Below are positions 7,838 to 14,886 of a stretch of DNA of 15,009 nucleotides, one piece after another. The translations under genes were made by a program, and so were the position numbers. The notes under the pieces are model-generated. The model worked only from the letters and a program-made list of their open reading frames with translations, did no database searches and was not told where the DNA came from. Within the stretch, counting starts at the first letter, position 1. Each line of letters opens with the position of its first letter. This stretch comes from an uncultured Eubacteriales bacterium (GTDB lineage Bacteria; Bacillota; Clostridia; Christensenellales; Christensenellaceae), in contig UQXU01000043.1 of NCBI GenBank assembly GCA_900545085.1, positions 1-15,009 of the forward strand. Direction: 5' to 3'.

Positions 7838-7898
7838 CCAAAATTTGCGACAACGTCTTTAATATTCAATTTTTTTCAAATAATATGTGAATTTGCGG

Positions 7899-7927
7899 TT
7901 GCAAAAAACAATGTAAAGTGCTAAAAT
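7899..7927 (+). promoter_or_regulatory. Promoter of rpmB with extended -10 box
   Basis: A TTGCAA -35 box (7899-7904), a 17-base spacer and TAAAAT (7922-7927) preceded by TG at 7919-7920 form an extended -10 sigma-A promoter. Transcription would start near 7934, leaving a short leader of about 33 bases that carries AAGGAGGTG and no obvious ribosomal-protein autoregulatory structure. Confidence 0.6.
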
Positions 7928-7966
7928 ATAATGGTTCGAACGATAAACTCCTAAGGAGGTGTAAGT

Positions 7967-8158
7967 ATGGCCAAGTATTGTGAAGTTTGCGGCAAGGGCG
8001 TTACGTCGGGCAACAGCGTATCTCACTCTCATAGAAAATCCAAGAGAAAGTGGGCTCCCAACGTACAGAGAATCCGTGTAATCGAAAATGGTACGCCCAA
8101 AAGAAAATACGTCTGCACACGTTGTATGCGTTCCGGCCTTGTAGAGCGCTCGGTATAA
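7967..8158 (+). CDS. rpmB: 50S ribosomal protein L28, zinc-binding form
   Basis: L28 is a small protein of the large ribosomal subunit. The 63-residue sequence has normal length and the family core CGKGVTSGNSVSHSHRKSKRKW followed by PNVQRIRV. Two cysteine pairs, Cys5-x2-Cys8 and Cys50-x2-Cys53, mark the zinc-containing C+ paralogue; zinc-free copies used under zinc starvation lack them. AAGGAGGTG precedes the ATG. The gene has its own promoter and terminator and is divergent from the asp23-fakA operon. No second L28 gene is in view. Confidence 0.97.
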   Translation: MAKYCEVCGKGVTSGNSVSHSHRKSKRKWAPNVQRIRVIENGTPKRKYVCTRCMRSGLVERSV

Positions 8159-8186
8159 TGCAGACATCCTAATAGGACAGAAAGAA

Positions 8187-8212
8187 GCCGGCTCAGAAGC
8201 CGGTCTTTTTTT
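8187..8212 (+). terminator. Rho-independent terminator of rpmB
   Basis: CCGGCT (8188-8193) and AGCCGG (8198-8203) form a six-base stem, extended by a G-T wobble, around the tetraloop CAGA. Seven T follow at 8206-8212. It lies 29 bases after the rpmB stop and separates rpmB from ylbJ. Confidence 0.88.
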
Positions 8213-8240
8213 GTACCTTTTCGCCGTCTTACGTCATACT

Positions 8241-8268
8241 GCAAAGTTTAACCGCGTATTCATACTAA
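8241..8268 (+). promoter_or_regulatory. Candidate sigma-E sporulation promoter for ylbJ
   Basis: CATACTAA (8261-8268) resembles the Bacillus sigma-E -10 consensus CATACAnT, and GCAAAGT (8241-8247) matches five of seven positions of the -35 consensus at a 13-base spacing. The position, 24-51 bases before the ylbJ start, is suitable, and ylbJ is sigma-E controlled in Bacillus. No sigma-A promoter is evident after the rpmB terminator. The match is imperfect. Confidence 0.35.
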
Positions 8269-8291
8269 CAGATTCGTATGGAGGCGCAAGC

Positions 8292-9347
8292 ATGAAGAGA
8301 ATTTTGCTAATAATAGGCGCATCATGTCTGTTCGCACTTTTTCTATATTCACCTCAGGCATGCATCAACGGTTCTGCCGACGCAGCTTATACCTTTCTTT
8401 ATATAGTATTGCCGTCGCTGTTCCCGTTTTTTTTCGCAGTGAGGCTGCTTATAGATTCCGGTATAGTCGCTATATTCTCCCGCGTTTTAGAGAAACCTAC
8501 GAGGCTGATATTCGGATTTCCGGGATGCTTCTCTTACGTTTTTCTATGCTCCCTTCTTTCAGGGTATCCCGCCGGCGCCAGAGCAACATGCGACCTTTAC
8601 AAATCAGGCTGCATAGACAGAAAATGTGCAGAACACATGATAAACGCCGCGAGCACATCAGGCCCAATGTTCATAATAGGTACAATCGGCGCAGGATTAC
8701 TCAGATATCCACAGCTGGCATGGTACGTCATGGCGGCGCATATTATAAGCGCGATAATAACCGCGATTATAGCCGGATTCTCCTGCCGTACTTATATACC
8801 CTCACCGCCAATTCAGTCACAAAACCAGCCGGGAATAATCGACATGATATACTCAGCAGTGATGAGCGGGCTGAAAAGCATGATGCTCGTCGGAGGGTTT
8901 ATGCTGATTTTTGGCGCTGCAGCAGGCGGTTTGGAGTCATTGCCTATATACCAGGCTTTGCCATCAGAAGCACAGGCAATCACAGCGGGATGTATGGAAA
9001 TGACAACGGGCGTAGTTAGAACAGACGCCCTCCCGCTTCAAACTCAGCTGATAGTCATAAGCTGTATTATTGCTTTTGGCGGCGCGAGTATTCATTTGCA
9101 AACTTATTCTCTCTGCGCTACAGTTGGGCTTCGGCCTCGCAGCTTCATGCTGAGCAAGCTAATGCAGACAGGCTTAGCCGCCGGATGCTGCGTGCTTTTA
9201 CTAAAGCTATTTCCTCCCGGTGTAGTAACCGTAAGCACAGCCTTTTCAACTTCTCAGAGCACAAGCTATTGCGGCTTTGCAATGGCGGCCTTTGCCATCT
9301 TGAGCGCACTTATAATCCGTCCTATGATAAACAGCAGAAAAAATTGA
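8292..9347 (+). CDS. ylbJ: Sporulation integral membrane protein YlbJ (SpoVV)
   Basis: In Bacillus YlbJ/SpoVV sits in the outer forespore membrane and moves dipicolinic acid toward the spore. The 351-residue protein is polytopic, with hydrophobic segments throughout and nucleoside-transporter Gate-type modules. The diagnostic stretch LSGYPAGARATCDLYKSG (about residues 89-106) and INAASTSGPMFIIGTIG follow the family pattern, as does the second-half AFGGASIHLQTYS. The ATG at 8292 is chosen because GGAGG (8280-8284) lies 7 bases before it; an upstream extension of the frame runs into the rpmB terminator. In Bacillus and many Clostridia it neighbours coaD and rsmD; here it converges on that cluster. 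Its presence is the best evidence for a spore former. Confidence 0.9.
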   Translation: MKRILLIIGASCLFALFLYSPQACINGSADAAYTFLYIVLPSLFPFFFAVRLLIDSGIVAIFSRVLEKPTRLIFGFPGCFSYVFLCSLLSGYPAGARATCDLYKSGCIDRKCAEHMINAASTSGPMFIIGTIGAGLLRYPQLAWYVMAAHIISAIITAIIAGFSCRTYIPSPPIQSQNQPGIIDMIYSAVMSGLKSMMLVGGFMLIFGAAAGGLESLPIYQALPSEAQAITAGCMEMTTGVVRTDALPLQTQLIVISCIIAFGGASIHLQTYSLCATVGLRPRSFMLSKLMQTGLAAGCCVLLLKLFPPGVVTVSTAFSTSQSTSYCGFAMAAFAILSALIIRPMINSRKN

Positions 9348-9350
9348 ACG

Positions 9351-9384
9351 AAAACCAAGGCGCAGAACGCGCCCTGGTTTTTAT
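9351..9384 (+). terminator. Terminator between convergent ylbJ and the coaD operon
   Basis: AAAACCA-A-GGCGC and GCGCC-C-TGGTTTT pair around a five-base loop, giving 12 base pairs with one A-C mismatch; a T-rich tail follows. Because the stem is flanked by A on one side and T on the other, it can act for both converging transcripts: ylbJ (plus) and the coiled-coil gene (minus). Confidence 0.88.
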
Positions 9385-9408
9385 TTTGTTCAGATTCAGT
9401 TTTATTGT

Positions 9409-9894
9409 TCAATTGGAATTGGAACTTTTTGGCTTATTTTCTGCCATAGCACGTATTCTGCTCTTGTTTTCGCGAACCACGTCTATGCTCTCTTTATAAA
9501 ATGTCTCAAGCTCATCGAAGACCTCTTCTGCATAATCACTCGCACTCTGACGCAGCTCTTCGGCACGCTGTTTAGCGCTTTCTATCACCTTTGTAGCACG
9601 GTCATACGCAGCTTTGGAAACTGCTTCCTGCTGTATCATCTGGTCTGCTCTGGATTTAGCAGAAGTGATTATATCGTTAGCCCGAGCTTCCGCCTCGCTG
9701 AGAATATCGTCCTTCTCTTTCATAATGCGGCGAGAAAAGTCCAGTTCGTCGTGCAGAGCTTTTTTTATGTCGTCAATAATCTCCATGACTATTTTGTAGT
9801 CAATAGATTTATTTTTATTAAAGCCCTTTGTAGGACTCATTTCAATTTCTTCCTGAAGCTCATTAACCAGAGCAAAGATATCTGTTTTTTCCAC
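9409..9894 (-). CDS. Coiled-coil protein conserved downstream of coaD
   Basis: The 161-residue protein is soluble and nearly all helical. A short N-terminal conserved part (DIFALVNELQEEIEM, then IDYKIVMEIIDDIKKALHDEL) is followed by a long coiled coil from about 55 to 140, rich in Ala, Glu and Lys (EAEARANDIITSAKSRADQM). Similar clostridial proteins next to coaD are often labelled ATPase or V-type ATPase subunit H, but no nucleotide-binding motif is present. The label is low-complexity similarity; a DivIVA-like or scaffold role is equally possible. The start is GTG at 9892-9894 with a weak GGGGG site; an in-frame stop upstream rules out extension. It is 31 bases after coaD and probably in its operon. 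Confidence 0.82.
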   Translation of the reverse strand: MEKTDIFALVNELQEEIEMSPTKGFNKNKSIDYKIVMEIIDDIKKALHDELDFSRRIMKEKDDILSEAEARANDIITSAKSRADQMIQQEAVSKAAYDRATKVIESAKQRAEELRQSASDYAEEVFDELETFYKESIDVVRENKSRIRAMAENKPKSSNSN

Positions 9895-9925
9895 GTAATT
9901 TACCCCCGTTTATGGTTTATCCGAT

Positions 9926-10396
9926 TTATTTGGTCTTTTTCTTAATAAACTCTTCTACCGCCTCCGGTACAAATCCGGAGATTTCGCCGCCGAAATGCAG
10001 CAGCTCTCGCACAATGCTGGAGCTTATCGCCGCGTATTCCGGCTTAGTAATCAGAAAAATTGTTTCGACATCGCCGTAAAGCGAATTGCAGATGGCCAAA
10101 TCCTGCTCGTACTGATAGTCTATGACATTGCGCGTGCCTCTTATTACAGCATCTGCGCCTGTTTCTTTTACACAATCTGCAAGCAAACCACTGAAATAAA
10201 TTATTTCTATGTTATCCAGATGTGCCGTCGCATCCGCCAGCATTGTCATCCTCTCCTCTACAGAGAAGTAATACTTTTTAGCTACGTTGTCCAGAACACC
10301 AAGCACAAGCTCGTCGCAAAGCTTTGCACTGCGTTCTATAATATCCAAATGCCCTTTGGTCAGCGGGTCAAAGCTGCCAGGGAATATAAATCTCAA
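9926..10396 (-). CDS. coaD: Phosphopantetheine adenylyltransferase
   Basis: CoaD transfers AMP from ATP to 4'-phosphopantetheine, giving dephospho-CoA, the penultimate step of CoA synthesis in the cytoplasm. The 156-residue protein has the nucleotidyltransferase motif FPGSFDPLTKGHLDII (TKGH at 13-16), VIRGTRN near 84-90 and the ATP-binding ISSSIVREL (124-132). Length agrees with the family (about 160). The start is TTG at 10394-10396: it sits directly before the conserved N-terminus and an in-frame TGA lies a few codons upstream. GAGG is 10 bases before it, inside the end of rsmD. Only 5 bases separate the two genes, a conserved rsmD-coaD pairing. Confidence 0.96.
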   Translation of the reverse strand: MRFIFPGSFDPLTKGHLDIIERSAKLCDELVLGVLDNVAKKYYFSVEERMTMLADATAHLDNIEIIYFSGLLADCVKETGADAVIRGTRNVIDYQYEQDLAICNSLYGDVETIFLITKPEYAAISSSIVRELLHFGGEISGFVPEAVEEFIKKKTK

Positions 10397-10401
10397 AGTT
10401 T

Positions 10402-10944
10402 TTAATCCTCACCTTCGTCAATTCTGCCGAGGAAGGTCACCAGTGTCTTTCCGTATTTTTTCTCCCTCAGTGTTTTCAAGCCGCACTGCACCTTCGGCAA
10501 CGGCGCATCATGTTCCACTATAAGTTTTCCATTAGGCTTGAGCTTATCCAATTCCATAATGCGGTTTATAGCGCGTTCATAAAACCCTGATTTATACGGC
10601 GGATCGAGAAATATGAAATCATACTGACCTGGCAGCTCAAGAGCACGTTCAAAATCTCCGTGAACAAGAGTATACGACCCCTCAAAAGGCGCGGCATTCT
10701 GAGAAACAGCCTTAGCCGCCGCTTTGCTCACATCGCAGAATACGCATTCGTCTGCTCCTCGGCTAAGCGCCTCTACACCCATAGCGCCGCTTCCCGCAAA
10801 CAAGTCTAATACGCGCGCTCCGGATATATCGAATTGAATTGATCCGAAAATAGCCTCTCTGACTTTATCTGTCGTAGGGCGTGTTTCCTCTCCCGGCGGA
10901 GCTGTGATTCGCATACCTTTTTTACTGCCCGCAATAACTCTCAA
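10402..10944 (-). CDS. rsmD: 16S rRNA (guanine966-N2)-methyltransferase RsmD
   Basis: RsmD uses S-adenosylmethionine to methylate G966 of 16S rRNA in the small subunit. The 180-residue protein carries the family N-terminus MRVIAGSKKG, the RNA-contact motif TRPTTDKVREAIF (21-33), the cofactor motif LDLFAGSGAMGVEALSRGA (46-64) and the catalytic DPPY (114-117). The start is TTG at 10942-10944; no other start lies in frame before an upstream stop, and the ribosome site is poor (only CAGG close by), so expression may be low. It is the first gene of the rsmD-coaD-coiled-coil operon. Confidence 0.95.
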   Translation of the reverse strand: MRVIAGSKKGMRITAPPGEETRPTTDKVREAIFGSIQFDISGARVLDLFAGSGAMGVEALSRGADECVFCDVSKAAAKAVSQNAAPFEGSYTLVHGDFERALELPGQYDFIFLDPPYKSGFYERAINRIMELDKLKPNGKLIVEHDAPLPKVQCGLKTLREKKYGKTLVTFLGRIDEGED

Positions 10945-10990
10945 ACCTGACCGTCTTTCTTTGATTATTGTATTAGTTTATTATTGATTA

Positions 10991-11024
10991 AAAACTGTAC
11001 CATAAAAATCTAAGTACACTTTTA
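10991..11024 (-). terminator. Possible weak terminator after the alr-fthC operon
   Basis: On the minus strand AAAAGTGTAC and GTACAGTTTT pair with one G-G mismatch around a 13-base loop, ending in T residues. It lies about 90 bases after the cyclo-ligase stop and before rsmD. The stem is AT-rich and the loop large, so it may be chance. Confidence 0.3.
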
Positions 11025-11027
11025 CTA

Positions 11028-11062
11028 ATTATAATATTAATCGAAAATCGCCGAAAAGTAAA
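11028..11062 (-). promoter_or_regulatory. Possible promoter region of rsmD-coaD
   Basis: The minus strand has a perfect TATAAT (11028-11033) overlapping TAATAT (11034-11039); the latter is 17 bases from TTTACT (11057-11062). Each pair is below consensus. The rest of the 167-base gap 10945-11111 is AT-rich; it also holds an 8-base inverted repeat, AAAATCGC/GCGATTTT (11044-11051, 11081-11088). Confidence 0.3.
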
Positions 11063-11111
11063 GCATTAATGTGTAAATTTGCGATTTTATTCACGACATT
11101 TCCACACTGCC

Positions 11112-11657
11112 TTAGAATTCTAATATCCTGCAATCCGAAATAACCACGTCCACAGGTATATCGAAGGTCTCATTCGGAAGCTCCATCAAAAGCTGGGCGT
11201 CAAAGCATATTCCAATCTTGAATACATCTTTGCCTTTCAAAAACCTGTCGTAATATCCGCCGCCGTACCCCAGGCGAGCGCCTTTGTAATCAAAAGCCAG
11301 ACCCGGCATTATAACCGCTTCGATACTATCCATTTGACGCGACCCTGCCGGAGGTTCCATTATACCGTATTTATTTGGCACCAATGGCTGCCTGTCCCAG
11401 ACGAGCGCAGACATTTTATTTCCGGACTCTACTCGCGGCAGAGCAACTTCGATACCGCTTTTTTTCAGCATTTTAATCAAATCATGCGTTTCCACTTCGC
11501 CTTTATACGAATAATAACACATTATACGTCTAAAATCCCGTTTTATAATCTCATTGAACGCCTTCTGCGCTATATCTCGGGAAAGTATCTCTCTGCTTTC
11601 TCGGCTCATAGAAGCTCTGAGCTTAAACATTCTATCTCTTACTTCGCGCTTATTCAT
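11112..11657 (-). CDS. fthC: 5-formyltetrahydrofolate cyclo-ligase
   Basis: This enzyme uses ATP to convert 5-formyltetrahydrofolate to 5,10-methenyltetrahydrofolate, returning a dead-end folate to one-carbon metabolism. The 181-residue protein has normal length. It shows an N-terminal basic segment with KREVRDRMFKLR, the substrate-side YYSYKGEVETHDLI (about 48-61), and the hallmark PGLAFDYKGARLGYGGGYYDRFL (118-140) that binds ATP and phosphate. The ATG at 11655-11657 overlaps the alr stop by 8 bases and has only a weak ribosome site, so it is probably translated by coupling to alr. The next gene downstream is rsmD after a 167-base gap. Confidence 0.94.
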   Translation of the reverse strand: MNKREVRDRMFKLRASMSRESREILSRDIAQKAFNEIIKRDFRRIMCYYSYKGEVETHDLIKMLKKSGIEVALPRVESGNKMSALVWDRQPLVPNKYGIMEPPAGSRQMDSIEAVIMPGLAFDYKGARLGYGGGYYDRFLKGKDVFKIGICFDAQLLMELPNETFDIPVDVVISDCRILEF

Positions 11658-12753
11658 TAATATATACTCTCGGAACTCTGCCCGTCAAGGATGTAAGTAT
11701 CTCATAGCTTATCGTACCTGTCAAACCAGCCATATCCTCAGCATCCATTCCCCCATCTCCAAGCAGGATGACTTTATCTCCCTCGGCAGCGGTTATATCA
11801 GTAACGTCGAACATTATCTGATCCATACATACTCTGCCTATAAGCGGCGCTTTTTCGCCATTTATGAGCCCATACGCACCCTTCGACGTCAACGCGCGCT
11901 TGTATCCGTCCGCATAGCCGATGGGCACTGTAGCTACGCGCGTCTGCCTTTCCGCTTTGAAAACTCTGCCATAGCTCACGCTTTCTCCCGGCTCAATTGT
12001 TTTTACATACGAAATATAGCTGTTCAAAGACAGCGCGGGACGCAGATTTATCCCGGAGCAATCGACCTCGCCGGAAGGCGGATAGCCATAAAGAGATATG
12101 CCCATGCGGCACAGGTCAAAGTGCATATCCGGAAGCTCTATTATCGCGGCGCTGTTCGCAGCATGACGCAAAGGATGATAGCCGCGAGATTCTATTCTGT
12201 CGGCAAACGCCGTAAACCTAGCCGCCTGAAGCTTTGAATACTCTTTATCAGTTTCATCAGCCGTTGCAAAATGCGTAAAAACGCCCTCTACTTCAAGATT
12301 GTCCGATTTGCCGATTTCATCCAGCAGCGAATCCAGCTCAGACATTGTCCTCAGACCGACTCTCCCCATGCCCGTATCCAGCTTAATATGGAGCTTTGCA
12401 GTCTTCCCCGCTTTTTCCGCCGCACTCCGGATTGCGCGCACATGCTCCGGCGTAAACACACACAAAGACACCTCCGCCCCCAGCAGCGCAGTATACGCCT
12501 CGGGGAGTACAGGCGAAAGAATTAAAATACATCCATCGACATATTCTCTAAGCTCCAAAGCCTCCTCCGGCGTCGCCACGGCAAAATACTTAACCCCTTC
12601 TTTCGCCGCGCGTTTAGATACTTTTTCTACGCCGTGACCATACGCATCGGCCTTGACCACTGCCATAACTTCTGTCCCCGCGCATCGCCTTAGCTCTGAT
12701 ATATTATTTGCAATGCAGTTTAAATCTACAACCGCATAAGTTTTTCTGTACAC
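11650..12753 (-). CDS. alr: Alanine racemase
   Basis: Alr interconverts L- and D-alanine with pyridoxal phosphate and supplies D-alanine for peptidoglycan. The 367-residue protein has the PLP lysine Lys34 in AVVKADAYGHG (31-41), the Tyr261 catalytic base in SYGRVF, the barrel motif HIKLDTGMGRVG (122-133), HAANSAA (197-203) and GRVCMDQ (306-312). The start is GTG at 12751-12753 with AGGAGG 8 bases upstream. A near-perfect promoter lies directly before it. In spore formers a second racemase can serve the spore; context here gives no hint of that, so it is taken as the general enzyme. Confidence 0.96.
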   Translation of the reverse strand: MYRKTYAVVDLNCIANNISELRRCAGTEVMAVVKADAYGHGVEKVSKRAAKEGVKYFAVATPEEALELREYVDGCILILSPVLPEAYTALLGAEVSLCVFTPEHVRAIRSAAEKAGKTAKLHIKLDTGMGRVGLRTMSELDSLLDEIGKSDNLEVEGVFTHFATADETDKEYSKLQAARFTAFADRIESRGYHPLRHAANSAAIIELPDMHFDLCRMGISLYGYPPSGEVDCSGINLRPALSLNSYISYVKTIEPGESVSYGRVFKAERQTRVATVPIGYADGYKRALTSKGAYGLINGEKAPLIGRVCMDQIMFDVTDITAAEGDKVILLGDGGMDAEDMAGLTGTISYEILTSLTGRVPRVYINE

Positions 12754-12790
12754 GTTTATCGCCTCCTCATCAAGCGAACACTCGCGTTAC

Positions 12791-12819
12791 ATTATAACTC
12801 TAATATACATTTTTTTCAA
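12791..12819 (-). promoter_or_regulatory. Sigma-A promoter of the alr operon
   Basis: On the minus strand TTGAAA (12814-12819) and TATAAT (12791-12796) are separated by exactly 17 bases. Transcription would start near 12784, giving a leader of about 30 bases that contains AGGAGG. This is the best promoter in the window. Confidence 0.82.
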
Positions 12820-12837
12820 TGTTATGATTCATCAGAA

Positions 12838-12876
12838 CAAAAACAAAGCGTCTGACCGCTTTTGCAAATCAGACGC
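12838..12876 (-). terminator. Terminator of the glucan hydrolase gene
   Basis: On the minus strand GCGTCTGA (12869-12876) and TCAGACGC (12848-12855) form a perfect 8-base stem with a 13-base loop, followed by TTTGTTTTTGTT. It begins 7 bases after the stop of the hydrolase and separates it from the alr promoter. Confidence 0.82.
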
Positions 12877-12882
12877 ATGTTG

Positions 12883-14886
12883 TTATCTGTAATCTACGCG
12901 CAGTATCATTGCGCTCATTTTAAACATTTCTAAATCTATAAGACCATCCGTAATTTCAAAGCTGCGTCCCGTCAGAAGGCATGAAGCCCTCGTATAAGTC
13001 TGAGCCGCCAGCACATCATACTGTTCTTTTGACAGGCACGTTTTAAAAGCACGTATGTCTATCACTGAGCGCATATTTCTGTTTGCGCGATTGAGCACGG
13101 TGATATATACTCCATCCTCAGCGTCCTTTCCGAAAGCGTCCTTCCCTCCTATTACAAATCTCAGGACGGCAAGGACGTCTTCATTGACAGCGCGAAAGCT
13201 GACGAAGCCCGTTTCCAGCGCATCGCATTTATTCCTCACCGCCGCGACAGATTTATAAAAGAACTTAATGAGTCTGTCTCTCGGTCTATACGGCGCGCGA
13301 TTAAACGGATCCTTCAAACCATGCATACCGACCTCGTCGCCATAATAAACGGTCGGCATTCCCGGAATAGAAAACACAAGCGCAACCGCAATTCTCTGCA
13401 GCAATGCACCTTTCGCATCCTGTTCAGCCGAAACTCTCATGTCGGCCTGTTCTTCCCGCGAACGCGGAAGCAGAGCGTCCTTGCCCAACGAAAGAACAGT
13501 TCTTATGCGCTCCACATCATGAGATGAAAGCAAATTCATCAAGCAATAGTACATTTCTTTCGGATAGCAGGTAGCCTGATGCGAAAGCAGCATCTTCAAC
13601 TCGCGAGCGTCAGTCTCTCCTATAAGAAAATCTATTATCGCAGAACGCAGAGGGTAATTCATCACGCTGTCCAGACCTCTTCCGAGAGCATAGCTGCGCG
13701 GATTATTATAGCTCATTTTTGAGGTTGGATCTTCCCAAACCTCTCCCAGCAGCAGATTTTCACTGTTATGCTCTTTCACTGCCGAACGCATAAGCTCTAT
13801 GACGTCATCAGGAAGCTCATCCGCCACATCCAGCCTATATCCGCCTGCTCCTGCTTTCAGCCAGCGCTTCATTACGCTGTCCTCGCCCGTTATTATAAAC
13901 TTTTGCCAATCCGGATTGTGTTCATCTACCTCCGGCAGAGTTTTAAATCCCCACCAGCATTTATATTCATTCGGAAAACTGCTGAAGCTGTACCAGCTAT
14001 AGTACGGCGAGCTTTTGCTCTGCGCCGCGCCTACGGAGTCATAGCTTCCGCGTGAATTAAAATAAACGCTGTCGTCTCCCGTGTGTGAAAACACGCCGTC
14101 GAGTATTATTTTTATGCCCAGCTCTTCAGCAGCGGCGCATAAACTCCTGAAGTCCTCCTCTGAGCCTAGTATGGGATCTATTTTGCAGTAATCGGACGTG
14201 TTGTAACGGTGATTTGAGTCCGCCTCAAAAATAGGATTGAGATAGATAGCGGTCACGCCTCCCGACGCCAAATCTATCAAAGACTGTTCTATTCCTTTCA
14301 GGTCTCCTCCGTAATAATCGCACGGAGCGTAAAACAACTCCCCCTCCTGCGGCTCGTACAGCACATCATCTCTAAAATCAGAGTGATATACGGCTTTTTG
14401 TCCCAAAGCTTTGTGATATTCCACTCCTGATCTCCCGCTGTCTGCGCTGCTCTTGCGAAATCTGTCCGGAAAGATCTGATATGCTATAGCCTTTTTAAAA
14501 AAATCAGGCGTTCTAAACTCTGCATCATGCACGGTTATTTGAAAGCTCGCAGGATTTGAAGAATATATGCTGCCCAGTCCGGAATGAAGTCTGCTTGAGC
14601 TGCCGTAAAAAACTCTGTCCTGCCCTATGTCTATAGTAAAATAATACCAAACCAGCCCCGGCTCTTCCGGCATTATCACACGCGTGCTCCACCAGCCGTC
14701 GCTGTATTCCATTCTGTACTCTGCACTGCCAGAATTGTGAAATACACGCAAAAAGGCGTTGTCTACATATACGTCTTTAATATAAAGACTGAGCGTAACC
14801 TCCTGCCCGGGAGCAACAGCCCCGAGCGGTCTGCGATATTTTCCGTGCGTAGAATCGTGAAATATTATGTTCGCGTATTTATACAT
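12883..14886 (-). CDS. GH13 alpha-glucan hydrolase, neopullulanase/cyclomaltodextrinase type
   Basis: The 667-residue enzyme should cleave alpha-1,4 (and perhaps alpha-1,6) links of maltodextrins or cyclodextrins. No signal peptide is present, so it acts in the cytoplasm. An N-terminal beta-sandwich domain (about 1-125, with YRRPLGAVAPGQEVTL) is typical of this subgroup. The barrel follows from about 134 (AYQIFPDRF) with all GH13 regions: DGVFSHTG (263-270), GYRLDVADE with nucleophile Asp353, GEVWED with acid/base Glu382, and LLSSHDVER with Asp457. GMPTVYYGDEVGM and KDPFNRAPY are further family marks. AGGAGG is 7 bases before the ATG at 14884-14886. The start overlaps the preceding partial gene by 22 bases. 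Exact specificity cannot be decided. Confidence 0.92.
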   Translation of the reverse strand: MYKYANIIFHDSTHGKYRRPLGAVAPGQEVTLSLYIKDVYVDNAFLRVFHNSGSAEYRMEYSDGWWSTRVIMPEEPGLVWYYFTIDIGQDRVFYGSSSRLHSGLGSIYSSNPASFQITVHDAEFRTPDFFKKAIAYQIFPDRFRKSSADSGRSGVEYHKALGQKAVYHSDFRDDVLYEPQEGELFYAPCDYYGGDLKGIEQSLIDLASGGVTAIYLNPIFEADSNHRYNTSDYCKIDPILGSEEDFRSLCAAAEELGIKIILDGVFSHTGDDSVYFNSRGSYDSVGAAQSKSSPYYSWYSFSSFPNEYKCWWGFKTLPEVDEHNPDWQKFIITGEDSVMKRWLKAGAGGYRLDVADELPDDVIELMRSAVKEHNSENLLLGEVWEDPTSKMSYNNPRSYALGRGLDSVMNYPLRSAIIDFLIGETDARELKMLLSHQATCYPKEMYYCLMNLLSSHDVERIRTVLSLGKDALLPRSREEQADMRVSAEQDAKGALLQRIAVALVFSIPGMPTVYYGDEVGMHGLKDPFNRAPYRPRDRLIKFFYKSVAAVRNKCDALETGFVSFRAVNEDVLAVLRFVIGGKDAFGKDAEDGVYITVLNRANRNMRSVIDIRAFKTCLSKEQYDVLAAQTYTRASCLLTGRSFEITDGLIDLEMFKMSAMILRVDYR

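Noticed and set aside
7859..8167. A 102-residue open frame on the minus strand opposite rpmB.
   Set aside because: It is antisense to a certain ribosomal protein gene, has no ribosome binding site and no recognisable composition.
8211..8291. A longer N-terminus for YlbJ, starting in the rpmB terminator.
   Set aside because: The extra 27 codons overlap the T-run of the rpmB terminator and have no ribosome site, whereas the ATG at 8292 has GGAGG at ideal spacing and begins with a hydrophobic helix as expected.
9409..9894. Coiled-coil protein as a V-type ATPase subunit.
   Set aside because: Similarity would rest only on Ala/Glu/Lys-rich coiled coil; no other ATPase subunits are nearby and the context next to coaD is different.
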